Source: Bradyrhizobium sp. Rc3b (GTDB lineage: Bacteria; Pseudomonadota; Alphaproteobacteria; Rhizobiales; Xanthobacteraceae). Taken from it: a stretch of 64,000 bases of DNA. The stretch covers positions 62,001 through 126,000 of the forward strand of contig NZ_FOUS01000012.1 of assembly GCF_900114915.1 (NCBI RefSeq). Reading direction: 5' to 3'. The first letter of the stretch is position 1, and each line of letters begins with the position of its first letter. The notes beneath the pieces are model-generated. The model saw only the letters and a list, made by a program, of their open reading frames with translations, was not told where the DNA came from and made no database searches. Position numbers and translations under genes: made by a program. This document shows positions 52,247 to 61,397 of this stretch, in pieces.

Positions 52247-53873
52247 TCATGCGAAGGACTGGATGAGATATCGTAGGTTTGGTTTGGATAGGCCTTTTCC
52301 CCGATGAGGGCGTTTAGCCGGCCTGCTATCTCCACGGCTACCGCCGCCTGCGCGTCCTGGATCGCGGAACACAGTGACCGTGTCGACCAGGTCTCTGATG
52401 GCTTCTGCGGCCTCCCCGTCGCCAGCACCCAGTCCTTTCGCTAGTGCCTCTTCGAGACGACCGAGTTGCCCCTCGTATCGCTTGAGGATCGCCGGATGCA
52501 GCGCGACTTCTTTGGGGGTGGGCGGTTCACTCCTTAACTCCTCAGATATCCGCTTTCGTTCGGCATCTAAGTCAGTCGATTTCGGTCCGAGAACAGATGG
52601 ATCTCCGTGTCCTTTTGCAATCGCATTCACCAATCGTTCGATTTCCCGGTTTAGTTCCCCAAGTTGCTGCTCAAGGCGCTGCCGTTTTGCATTTGATGAA
52701 GCCGCGAGACGCTTCCGCTCCTCGAGATAGGTGCGTACGTATTCCGAAATAACCTTCGGCGCGCGCAATTCGGCCTTCAACCCACTGAGAACCGCACTCT
52801 CGACTGTGTCCAAATAGAAAGTTTTGCCATCAGGACATGTGCCGCTTTCTGTCGCTGCCGAGCAGCGAATACGCAGGCGCCCCGATTTGTCGCGCCCATT
52901 CGTTGCCATGCCCGAACCGCAGGAACCGCAACGGAGCAGGCCAGACAGCATGCGACGAGGCCGACGCTGATGGCTGGGATGACCGCGACTGCGCTCGGCT
53001 TTGCGTTGCTGGGGAGCTGTAAACAGCCGTGGACTGACAATTGCAAGATGCCGCACTTCGGCTGCCTGCCAATCGCTCTTGGGATTCGGTCGTGACAGGC
53101 GCTTTCCCGAGTCGGGATCTTTTACCATCCTGACCTTGTTCCAGAGGAGGCGCCCTACATAAAGCTCGTTCTGCAGAATTCCCGCACGCCTCTCAAGGTT
53201 GCCGTTGATGGTTGAAGCATTCCATGCGCGCCCTCGCGGAGGTGATACCCTCTCTCTGTTGAGAGCGTGCGCGATTTCGCGAGGCGTTCGACCGCCCACG
53301 TATTCCTGAAAGATGCGCCGGATCACTTGCGCCTCGGCCTCAACGATGACCCGTTCGCCGCTTTTTCCGGCGACCGCGGCATAACCGTATGTCAGGCCGC
53401 CTCCGGCCAAACCTTGCTTGACGCGCCCCGCCAGGCCACGACGCACCTTGTGAGCGTTGTCCTCTCGATAGAGTTGTCCGACCAAGCCTCGAAGGCCAAC
53501 CAGCACGGTGTTAACGACGCCCTCGTGGACCGCCCGGATCTCGATCCCGAGAAATGACAGCCGCTTATGAATGCCAGCTAGATCTTCCATGTCGCGAGAG
53601 AGGCGATCGAGCGCTTCGACGATCACCACGTCAAAGGATCTCTCCCGCGCTTGGTCCAACATCCGCAAAAGGCCTTCGCGGTCCATGACAGACCCACCTG
53701 AACGAGCCCGATCTTCATGGGTACTGACAACAGTTAAGCATTCGCGCTCGGCATTAGCTCTGACAAAGTGAAACCTGATCCTCAATCGATCTCTCACTCT
53801 GTAGATCGGTTGAGAATCGAGCATAGATCGTCGCTCTTTTCCTTATCGCTTTGATCGATGAGCTGTCTTTCAT
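52247..53873 (-). pseudogene. large serine recombinase, frameshifted near the N-terminus
   Basis: The long frame (53824-52247) lacks the catalytic serine. Reading upstream in another frame from ATG at 53873 (with GGAGG before it) gives RATIYARFSTDLQSERSIED then QVSLCQ and a stop. YARFSTD holds the nucleophile. Dropping one C near 53760 restores VSLCRANAERECLTVVSTHE and the rest of the catalytic domain (VVIVEALDRLSRDMEDLAG). Recombinase domain, zinc ribbon (CGSCGSGM) and coiled-coil tail follow, about 541 residues if repaired. It is therefore a recently broken recombinase of the site-specific integrase type. Confidence 0.75.
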
Positions 53874-55065
53874 GATCCTCCCTCGCGGCCACACGGGCAA
53901 GTACTCGCGCGAGACGTAAAATCGCCTTGTCTGGATTCTTCTGCAAGGAAAAGTTGCGATCCGCTTGCCGCACGATTGACCTTCAGGACATCGCGCAGCT
54001 CAACGAGGTGCACGCACCTGCGCTGGGGCTAGTCGATAAGACGTGGGGGCCACTGATCATTTCGAGCATCCTGTTCGGATGAAAACTAACTGCAACGGTC
54101 GCTATGAGCTCGTCGTGCAATCGGATGCCCAGGCGACGAAAAAGAGAGGAGCCACTGGCTTTGCCTGCGCGGAATTGATACCGCTGGGAAGCGCACGCCC
54201 TCTCATCTAGGCGAATGCCTGAGTGGAAACCTCGGGCCTCGCCAGAGCTCTAGATGTCTAGTCCCGGCATTTGCTGGAGATTGCTGCGCAGCTCTGTCAG
54301 ATTTCGCAGCCAGCCCCGATAAAGAATCGTTGAATTTAACGGGGACGTGGCAGGGACGCGCATGAGCTGAAGGACCACCATGTGCCGAGTCACGCTTCCG
54401 TTAAGCTTTTTGCACTGGGGGTGCAGCGGGATAGTAACTCACGATGCCCCGGACCGTCAGGCGCCGAGCCGCGTCCGCACCGCTTCCAACTCACCGATTA
54501 GTTCTCGTTCTGTCGATTTTGCTCGTTTTGCGAGCGATAAGCTCCCGATCAGCTTCTTGCCACCGCTTCAAGCTGGGTTTGGAGCAGTTAGCTGGGTGGC
54601 AGGGATAGCGCGGTCCCTGTGCGCGCCTGGGGGACAAGCGCTAAGTCAATTTGTGCTAAGTTCAACTGGCAGTGCGGGCGGGGGAGGCACAGCGTCTGCT
54701 CCAGCGGGGCAAAGACCCAGCTTAAAGAGTCGCCGATGAGGATGGGACCGACCGATTTTGGTAGGTGCCCTTCGTTACTTCTCCAAGATACAACTTGGTA
54801 GCCCTTGAGAATTTGAGCCTCTTGGGAGCAAAGGTGGCCAGCCCCAGTCTTTGTGACCGGTTGGCCACCAGCGCTTGCGACACCATGCCCACAGGGCAGC
54901 TACAGGCCAACAAATGCATACATTCGAGCGGCATATCGCGATCCTGCGGTCGCAAGCGCTTGCCGTGCTTGTAGCCAATCAGGTCCGTGCGGCCGACAGT
55001 CACTGGTACTATCACTTCGCATGGTCGCGAGATTAAACATCGACGAAGTTCGGGCGATGCTAGCC
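53874..55065. other. 1.2 kb without a recognised gene
   Basis: Only short, uncharacteristic frames occur on either strand (for example 54380-54739 and 54722-55015). None carries a motif or a ribosome binding site that convinces me. It is probably decayed island DNA between the recombinase and the IS3 element. Confidence 0.4.
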
Positions 55066-55125
55066 TGAGCTGCTGCCGGTTTGGTGGACGCCGAAATTAG
55101 GTGTTTCATGAAGCCGGAGGTGGGC

Positions 55126-55408
55126 ATGAAGAGACGGAAGTTCAGTCGCGTTCAAGATGGAGGCGGTCAAGCTGGTTAGGGAGCCTGGGGTGTCGGTCGT
55201 GCAGGCCGGGCGCGACCTGGATGTCCATGAGAACGTCCTGCGCCAATGGCTGAAAGAGTTCGGCTCCGATCCGGTGCAGGCCTTTCCCGGCCACGGGCAT
55301 ATGAAGCCGGAGCAGCAGGAGACGAGCGGTTGCGCTGTGAGGTCGCCAAGTTAAAGGCCGAGCGAGATATCCTAAAAAGGCCGCAGCCTTCTCCGCGAAG
55401 GAAGCGAC
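55126..55408 (+). pseudogene. IS3 transposase OrfA, frameshifted
   Basis: Pieces in two or three frames read MKRRKFS, then FKMEAVKLVREPGVSVVQAG and NVLRQWLKEFGSDPVQAFPG, then RCEVAKLKAERDILK. This is the helix-turn-helix and leucine-zipper plan of OrfA. At least two frameshifts interrupt it. Confidence 0.65.
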
Positions 55409-56253
55409 GTGAACTTCGTCTTCATCGCGAAGCACCGGACGATCTGGCCGGTGGCATGGCTATGCGATGCGCTGGCGGTGTGGCGGTCGGGCTTCCATGC
55501 CTGGTTGAATCGCTCGCCCAGCGCCAGATCCCGCAGCGACGAAGAGCTCGGCGGCCAGGTGGAGGCAAGCTTCAAGGCGAGCGACCGCACCTATGGTGCG
55601 CGCCGGGTGTGGCGTGATCTGCTTGCCGATGGGGCGGACTGTGGCCTCCACCAAATCGAAAGACTGAAGCGCCTGCAGGCTTGGGGGCACGGCCGCGAGG
55701 CCGGCGCTTGCCGAAGGACAGAGGCGATCGACAGCTCGAGACCGTGCCGGCGAACTCCTTGACCGGCAGGTCATTGCCGAGCGGCCGAACCAGAAGTGGA
55801 TCGCCGACTTTATCTGGACAGCCGAGGGCTGGCTCTACGTCGCAGCAGTGATCGACCTGTTCTCCGGCTGGGTGGTGGGTTGGTCGATGAGCGCCGCCAT
55901 GACAGCTCAGTTTGGTGGCCGATGCCCTGCTGATGTTGGCGACGCGGCAAGCCGGAGGCACTGTTGCACCACTCCGACCAGGGCAGTCAGCGAGCAGTTC
56001 CAGCCTTTGATAGCCGACCACGGCACTATCTGCAGCATGAGCCGTTCCGGCAATGTTGGACAACGCGGCGATGGAGAGCTTCTTCTCGGCGCTCAAGACC
56101 GAACCGACGGAAGGCAAAACCTACAGGGCCAAAGACAAGACACGAGCTGATGTGTTCGACTAAGTCGAACGATTTTACAACACGATCCGCAGGCCCTCGA
56201 CCATCGGCTATGTCAGCCCGGTCGAGTTCGAGCGCAAGGTCGGATTAGCTTAA
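55409..56253 (+). pseudogene. IS3 transposase OrfB, multiply frameshifted
   Basis: Fragments of the DDE integrase core are spread over frames: NFVFIAKHRTIWPVAWLCDA, ASFKASDRTYGARRVWRDLL, PNQKWIADFIWTAEGWLYVA then AVIDLFSGWVVGWSM (first catalytic Asp in each), LHHSDQGSQ (second Asp), and a disrupted C-terminal part. The element cannot make an active enzyme by itself. Confidence 0.7.
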
Positions 56254-56443
56254 CTCGATGTCCATCAAATCGGCATCAGCTCAATTCGCGAGTTCTTGCG
56301 CTACCGCAGGACCTGGTCGCTATAGGATCAAAGCGGACTTTGCATCCCGACAGGGTCACGCGGCCAGTTTGAGGGGACTCGGCTTAGGAGCGGTCTAAGA
56401 CGGTCTTTGTGAGCATACTGGCACGAGAGGGCGGAGCCCGCGT

Positions 56444-57661
56444 TCACTCTGCCAATAGCCGGCTCTCGTCTGGCAGCGCCGTAACGTGCTGTGCCCAACG
56501 CTCAAGCGCTTCGCGCATCTCGGTCTCATACCGAGCGCGGTTATACACCCCAGCAACGCCCGCCCGGTGACCGCTGACATGGTTTAGGATCGCCTCCACG
56601 ATATGTGGCAACACGCCAAGCCGGTCGGCCATTATTGTGGAGGCCGATCTCCGTAGATCGTGAATTGTCCAATGGGGTAGGGGGGCGCCCAGGGTTTTCG
56701 CGGCTCGCGCATCAAGCGCCGCCTTCGACTTGGACCAGCCAGAGAAACCACGATGGGGGTCGCCGCTGCGCCTGGGCCCGTCACCAAAAAGGAATTCTCG
56801 GCCAATTTGGCGGTGTGGCAGTAGGGATAGCGCGGCAGGAACCAATGGTAGCGAGTGCTCGCGATGGTTCTTGGTCCGCGCGCTTGGCAGCGTCCAGAGC
56901 CCCGAAAAGGTATCAAGTTCGGCCCATTGCATGCTGCCTACTTCATCTCGGCGCTGGGCTGTGAGCAGTAACAAACGCACAATACGTCCATAATCGTCAT
57001 CGCCACAGGCGTGCCACATGGCTGATAGTTCCCTGTCCGTGAGGACCCGTTCGCGGCTTCTCGGCTGTACGGGTCGGTTAGTGCCGAGTACCGGGTTCGC
57101 AACAATGTCGAGGCCCTCACGTATTGCCCAGTTGAACGTTGAGGACAGGGCGGTACGGGCGCGGGCAGCTGAGACCGCTCCATGAGCGGAAGCGAGGTCA
57201 GCGATACGACCCGAAATTTGGCGGCGTGAGATCTGGAAGACCGAAACCGAATGCAGGGGTTTCCAACTGACCAAGAGGTAGCGTTTTATATCCGAATAGG
57301 TCCGGGGCTTCAGCCGTTGTTTGGCGTTCCGAAGATATTGATCCGCGATTGTTCGGAGCGTGTCGGCCGCCTGTAGGCGCGCCTTGGCTTTCTCGTCCGC
57401 CGGGTCTTTGCCATTAGCAACTATGCCCAGAAGCCGCTTGGCCTCCTTGCGGGCGAGCTCTGGTGTCCAGGGGGCGCCGTGAGCGCCGATGGTGGCAAAG
57501 CGTTGCCGACCGAAAACTCGATATTTGAGAACGTAGGTCGCCTGATCGCGTTGACGCCGAACGCCAAAGCCCCGCACCGCCTCGCGGTGGTTTGCGTCCC
57601 AAATAGTCTCGCCCGGTCTGAGTGCTTGCACGGTGCGGATGGTGATACTCGAAACGGCCAT
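56444..57661 (-). CDS. tyrosine recombinase / integrase (405 aa)
   Basis: P4-type integrase: N-terminal DUF4102 arm-binding region (WDANHREAVRGFGVRRQRD), core-binding domain, and catalytic domain with Arg in LLTAQRRDEVGSMQW, HxxR in IHDLRRSASTIMADRLG, and His/Tyr in ILNHVSGHRAGVAGVYNRA. All active-site residues are present. A tRNA-like 3' fragment lies 120-200 bases upstream of its start, the usual arrangement for an element inserted in a tRNA gene. It may belong to the conjugative element described here or to another island layer; the sequence does not decide. Confidence 0.88.
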   Translation of the reverse strand: MAVSSITIRTVQALRPGETIWDANHREAVRGFGVRRQRDQATYVLKYRVFGRQRFATIGAHGAPWTPELARKEAKRLLGIVANGKDPADEKAKARLQAADTLRTIADQYLRNAKQRLKPRTYSDIKRYLLVSWKPLHSVSVFQISRRQISGRIADLASAHGAVSAARARTALSSTFNWAIREGLDIVANPVLGTNRPVQPRSRERVLTDRELSAMWHACGDDDYGRIVRLLLLTAQRRDEVGSMQWAELDTFSGLWTLPSARTKNHREHSLPLVPAALSLLPHRQIGREFLFGDGPRRSGDPHRGFSGWSKSKAALDARAAKTLGAPLPHWTIHDLRRSASTIMADRLGVLPHIVEAILNHVSGHRAGVAGVYNRARYETEMREALERWAQHVTALPDESRLLAE

Positions 57662-57784
57662 CGATCACCTCTGTAGCTACCACATAGCTACCACTATAGC
57701 GTAAACTGCAGCGCAGATAATGCGGGAGGCGGCGAGCTTATTAACTGATAATTCTGTGATTTTCGTGCAAATGGCGGGTAGGGC

Positions 57785-57856
57785 GTAGCACCGGCGGAGT
57801 CCAAACGGTGTCTGTGGAACAGGAGGTCGGTGGTTCGAGCCCACCCAACTGTACCA
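57785..57856 (+). tRNA. degenerate tRNA 3' fragment, likely attachment-site remnant
   Basis: The 3' part has a perfect T-arm: GGTGG (57829-57833), loop TTCGAGC, CCACC (57841-57845). Seven bases (CAACTGT), a discriminator A and CCA (57854-57856) follow. Upstream, the anticodon arm is shortened and the acceptor 5' strand is missing, so it is not a working tRNA. Minus-strand integrase is adjacent. Confidence 0.45.
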
Positions 57857-57922
57857 GCGGGGTCAATATTTGAGATCAAAACAAAGAAATCAGCAGAATT
57901 CGCTTGAGGCGATAAAGCGGCA

Positions 57923-58738
57923 TCAAGCAGGCAAATCGCTATTCCTGATGTGTGCAGGGATGCCGACGATGTTAGCGATTTTTCGCCAGATCCTGCGAAA
58001 GCCGTACTGCGACCATGGTCGGGCCGACGCCTCGTAAATGACAACAGGACCAGCAGATGGCTTCCCGCCATAGAAGACAATGGCGTGCGCCAATTCCTCC
58101 ATAACCATTGGGAAGACCTTTAGATCGTGCTGAGTCACTCGTGATCGCTTGGTGGTCATACGCAGAATAAGTTCTTCATCAATCTGCTCCCATCGAAGAC
58201 CTCTTATCCACTTACCGTATTTGGGATGTGAAACATCGGATGGATCAGCCTCATCATTCGGCACCCATTCTCCAAGCACTTCTTTTTGGGTAAGGCGCAG
58301 CTCAAATTGAAGAGCTTGCGCGAGCGCAATGGAGAAATAACCGATTTCCCGAGCTTTGTTCCGGAGCGCGGTGGCTTGATCTGCGGTCATCCTTGAGATG
58401 CGTGGAGTGGAGCTAGCTTGAACGCGAGCGAGGCTTAGGACTTCGAAAAGACGCGCGCACTCTCTATCTTCCAGTATCGTCGCGCCAAATCGAAACACCG
58501 CGCTTAGGCGTCCCGTTAGTGCGGAGGCCATCGCGGCCTTGCCATTAGCTACCCAATCGCGCTGCCAAGCAACCAATGTGCGGGGACGAACGTCCCTCAG
58601 CCGGTACTCTCCTTTCTCTGCGGCGATGCGCGCTAACATTCGACGATGCCTCACGCGGACCTCATGTTTCAGCTCATGGAAAGATGAGTCTGGATCGATT
58701 TGGTATTCCGTAATCAAAGTCCCGAGCGTCAAGCTCAT
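57923..58738 (-). pseudogene. tyrosine recombinase-like protein, truncated at the C-terminus (271 aa)
   Basis: The N-terminal region (HELKHEVRVRHRRMLARIAA and RDVRPRTLVAWQRDWVANGK) and the middle (AQALQFELRLTQKEVLGEW, GLRWEQIDEELILRMTTKRS) match phage-type integrases of rhizobia, with the first catalytic-region pattern QFELRLTQKEV. The frame ends just where the HxxR box and tyrosine should come (NIVGIPAHIRNSDLPA, then stop). It is likely inactive. Alternatively it is a full-length accessory protein of unknown role. Confidence 0.55.
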
Positions 58739-58746
58739 CGGTTAAC

Positions 58747-58857
58747 CTATCCGTTCACAAAGTAGGTCCCAAAAATAATTATCACGATCGCTATTGTGCC
58801 GACGATACCGAGAACGCCCTCGGCTTTTATCGTCGACCCGAAAATTTGGATTTCCAT
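58747..58857 (-). CDS. possible 36-residue single-pass membrane peptide
   Basis: From the ATG ending at 58857 the product is MEIQIFGSTIKAEGVLG followed by a single strongly hydrophobic helix (IVGTIAIVIIIFGTYF) and NG. It abuts the truncated integrase. A longer in-frame start exists at 58932. The hydrophobic pattern is better than chance, but I recognise no family and no clear ribosome binding site. Confidence 0.35.
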   Translation of the reverse strand: MEIQIFGSTIKAEGVLGIVGTIAIVIIIFGTYFVNG

Positions 58858-58993
58858 TCTCTGTCGTTGTTGCACGGCGACTCTCCCTTGGATCAGACCT
58901 AACCCTTGTGCTCGATCTCCGGGAGAAGGCAATCGAGTGCCTTCGAAAAATCCTAATACCTCGCAATCTCATGCACTTAAGACACTGCGCGGT

Positions 58994-59198
58994 AGGTTAT
59001 CGCTCTATGCGAAAGAGCGACAACCTGCATTTTTCCAAATTGCTTTGCCTTTAAGTTCAAGCGCCACCAGCATAATTTCTGAGCGGTGCTGATTGTACTG
59101 TCTGCTGATCAGCAACTGATGACTGACATCCACTGAGCAGCTCTAAGAAATTCAAAGACTTAGACAGGCTGTCGCTCTTTACCATGGAGCGATAACCT
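58994..59198. repeat. pair of 33-nt hairpin sequences in inverted orientation
   Basis: The 33 bases at 58994-59026 (AGGTTATCGCTC...GAGCGACAACCT) are an imperfect hairpin. The reverse complement of 59166-59198 matches them at 29 of 33 positions. The two face each other across 139 bases with no gene. They could be protein-binding arms near an attachment site or the ends of a small transposable unit. Confidence 0.55.
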
Positions 59199-59222
59199 GA
59201 AGAGAAAGTGCGACTAGATGGG

Positions 59223-59270
59223 AAGCGAGCCGCCGCCGAGACGCGGGACAAGGGAGCGGCGGCTCGCTTT
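59223..59270. terminator. strong GC-rich hairpin
   Basis: AAGCGAGCCGCCGC (59223-59236) pairs perfectly over 14 bp with GCGGCGGCTCGCTT (59256-59269), with one more T after it. It lies between island-type DNA and tenA, and may be the terminator of a former gene. Confidence 0.55.
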
Positions 59271-59280
59271 GCCTGCCGGG

Positions 59281-59307
59281 ATTACGGTGACAGTGCACTA
59301 AACTCCT
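59281..59307 (+). pseudogene. 27-nt copy of the tenA 3' end
   Basis: ATTACGGTGACAGTGCAC and the following nine bases match the sequence spanning the tenA stop codon (60119-60145) at 24 of 27 positions. It lies upstream of tenA, so it is a remnant of a duplicated 3' end or of an integration event there. Confidence 0.5.
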
Positions 59308-59444
59308 AATCCCGCGCATGCGTGCCATCAGAGTACTGGCGAAAGCCAATCTTGTGCGCGGTCACCGTAGCTCCTCGGTTCGCAATGCGATATCGGTAGC
59401 GAGCCAAAGATATTCATGGACAAGCAAGCCAGGCAAAAAAGATC

Positions 59445-60128
59445 GTGAGTTTCTTCGAACGTCTCAAGACAGAAGCATCCGTTGAGTGGCGGGCCTACAC
59501 CGAACATCCCTTCACGAACGGATTGGCAGACGGCTCGCTCCCCGAAGCGGCGTTTCGTCACTACCTCGTCCAGGATTACCTGTTCCTCATCGAGTTTGCT
59601 CGCGCCTACGCGCTGGCGGTCTACAAGTCGCCCAGGCTTGCCGACATGCGTGAGGCAGCGGCCGGCCTTTCGGCCATCCTCGATGTCGAGATGAACCTGC
59701 ATGTGAAGCTCTGTGCCGATTGGGGCCTATCCCCGGCCGATCTTGAACAGGCCCCTCCGGCGGCCGAGATGCTGGCCTATACACGCTATGTGTTAGATGC
59801 GGGAATGCGCGGCGATCTGCTGGCACTCAAGGTGGCGCTTGCTCCCTGTGTGATCGGGTACGCGGAGATCGCAACGCGGCTCGCCTCGCGACCCCATGCG
59901 GATGCCGCGACCAACGCCTATCGCGTCTGGATCGCGGAGTACGCCGGCGTGCCGTACCAGGAGGTCGCTGCCAAAGCCCGTGCGCACCTCGACCATCTCG
60001 CCGATCTCTACGCCACGCCGGCCCGCGAGGCCGAGCTGACTGCGATCTTCAAGGAAGCCACCCGGCTCGAGGCAGACTTCTGGGAGATGGCCTGGCGCGA
60101 GGGCCAGCGTGTTGCCGAATTACGGTAA
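59445..60128 (+). CDS. tenA: TenA/thiaminase II family protein (227 aa)
   Basis: All-helical TenA fold: TEHPFTNGLADGSLPEAAFR, YLVQDYLFLIEFARAYALAV (Tyr and Asp of the pyrimidine pocket), VEMNLHVKLCADWGL, and the C-terminal EATRLEADFWEMAW with the conserved Glu. The usual catalytic cysteine may be that in APCVIGYAEIATRLA. It salvages aminopyrimidine from degraded thiamine. GTG 59445 is the start by homology (VSFFERLKTEASVEWRAYTE). Confidence 0.85.
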   Translation: MSFFERLKTEASVEWRAYTEHPFTNGLADGSLPEAAFRHYLVQDYLFLIEFARAYALAVYKSPRLADMREAAAGLSAILDVEMNLHVKLCADWGLSPADLEQAPPAAEMLAYTRYVLDAGMRGDLLALKVALAPCVIGYAEIATRLASRPHADAATNAYRVWIAEYAGVPYQEVAAKARAHLDHLADLYATPAREAELTAIFKEATRLEADFWEMAWREGQRVAELR

Positions 60129-60163
60129 CAGTGCGCGAAACTCCTGCGGACTCGCATCCCGCC

Positions 60164-60301
60164 TCACGCGATCATCGCCTTGATCTGCGCAGTATCCGCA
60201 AACTCGATCAGCTCGGCGATCTTGCCATCCTGATGAACAGGTCCAGGATCTCGGTGCTGAAAGTCTTTCCGCTCGGATTGTATCGAACGACAACCCGGGA
60301 A
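60164..60301 (-). pseudogene. duplicated 3' fragment of the NTF2-like gene
   Basis: About 138 bases repeat the end of the gene at 61398-61802 with high identity, including the stop codon. A four-base deletion near 60236 shifts the frame, and the match stops abruptly after CAACCCGGGAA. It is a non-functional partial copy. Confidence 0.7.
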
Positions 60302-60375
60302 AGCGCGACGTCGAGCCTGCATGCCTATCCGGCGCGAGGGCCGCGGTCGTCTAATTCAGACGGGTGCAATTTGCC

Positions 60376-60741
60376 TCACTTCCGTGCGCCCGCCGTCGAC
60401 CAAGGCTTCGGATCTTCTCTCGGTGGTGGTCCATTGAGTTGGAGCTCCCAGGACTCGAATGGCGGACTCACTTGGAACCCGCGGTCGCAATAGCTCCGGA
60501 TCCATTGGGCGGCACGGTGCTCCGCATACTTCGCGTTAACGGGCATACCCTGCTGATCAAACTCGATGACGTTCGCAAAGATCGCATAGGCCTGCTCCAT
60601 CAAGCTCGGCTCTGCTAACATTACCTGGCGATATTCGATCCCTTCGAGAAGAGGATGCCCGACGGAGCCAGCAGCAATCCAATAGCTGAAGCTACGTAAC
60701 GCTCCCGAGAAGGCGGCGCTTAGCTTTGAAGGATGATTCAT
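60376..60741 (-). CDS. DUF7677-like hypothetical protein (about 121 aa)
   Basis: The protein begins MNHPSKLSAAFSGALRSF and contains GHPLLEGIEYRQVMLAEPSL, YAIFANVIEFDQQGMPVNAK and AAQWIRSYCDRGFQVSPPFE. These are conserved features of a small family found in Bradyrhizobium and others (DUF7677, by my recollection). Function unknown. An upstream in-frame ATG at 60789 is less likely. Confidence 0.6.
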   Translation of the reverse strand: MNHPSKLSAAFSGALRSFSYWIAAGSVGHPLLEGIEYRQVMLAEPSLMEQAYAIFANVIEFDQQGMPVNAKYAEHRAAQWIRSYCDRGFQVSPPFESWELQLNGPPPREDPKPWSTAGARK

Positions 60742-60866
60742 GTTCGAACACCATAAAGTAGCAAGTGAGCCAAGCTCCGCCGTCGACACCGTATTTCTAG
60801 CTGCTTCACGTCCGGGGCAACATCCCGAAATCAGCCAACATCGACAACCTCTGGGAGCCTGAGAAA

Positions 60867-61364
60867 ATGATCTCAGCCGAATACTGCCGACTTATGGCCC
60901 GCTACAACACTTGGCAGAACGCCTCTTTGGTAACGGCCGCCGACGAGCTTACCAACGAGGATCGCTGGAAGGATCGAGGTGCGTTCTTCCGGTCGATCGC
61001 AGCTACATTGAACCATCTTTATTGGGCTGATGCCCTGATACTGGAGCGATTAAAGGGGAACGAGCGTCCAGAGGAAACCATCAAGCCCTCCCTCACGGAT
61101 CCCACAGATTGGGAGGCCTTCAAGGCGCTCCGCTTGCAACGGAACGCGGAAATCGAAGCGTGGTCAGCGCGATTGGTCGATGCGGACCTGAACGGGATGC
61201 TTGTTTGGTATCCGGGGGACGGTTCAACTCGGATCGAGAAGCCAAAGACGCTCGTTGCTGTTCAACTCTTCAATCACCAGACCCACCATCGAGGTCAGGT
61301 CCATGCGATGCTGACGGCAGCGGGTGCAGAACCAGAGCCGACGGACCTTCATCTTCTGGCGTAG
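60867..61364 (+). CDS. DinB family protein (165 aa)
   Basis: A four-helix DinB/YfiT-type protein: MARYNTWQNASLVTAADELT, FRSIAATLNHLYWADALILE (first metal histidine in LNHLYWAD) and LFNHQTHHRGQVHAMLTAAG (the paired histidines). These bind a divalent metal. Members are thiol-dependent transferases or damage-induced proteins. ATG 60867 follows GAGAAA. It appears to be a single gene. Confidence 0.85.
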   Translation: MISAEYCRLMARYNTWQNASLVTAADELTNEDRWKDRGAFFRSIAATLNHLYWADALILERLKGNERPEETIKPSLTDPTDWEAFKALRLQRNAEIEAWSARLVDADLNGMLVWYPGDGSTRIEKPKTLVAVQLFNHQTHHRGQVHAMLTAAGAEPEPTDLHLLA

Positions 61365-61397
61365 CTCGTGCGACGCTCCAATCCATCTCATCGCATG

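Larger units (their letters stand above)
55066..56283 (+). mobile_element. degenerate IS3 family insertion sequence
   Basis: The left end (55066 onward) reads TGAGCTGCTGCCGGTTTGG, and the reverse complement of the right end (to 56283) reads TGAGCTGATGCCGATTTGA. These are matching terminal inverted repeats that continue for about 28 bases. Between them lie broken orfA and orfB reading frames of IS3 type. I see no matching target duplication at the flanks. Confidence 0.75.

Noticed and set aside
54290..54340. possible tts box (GTCAG..TTCG-like sequence)
   Set aside because: The match to the consensus is poor and no type III secretion or effector gene follows.
57694..58080. minus frame containing a GWARTTDLLFHR-like segment
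   Set aside because: Such peptides come from reading the antisense of tRNA sequence. This supports the tRNA fragment rather than a gene.
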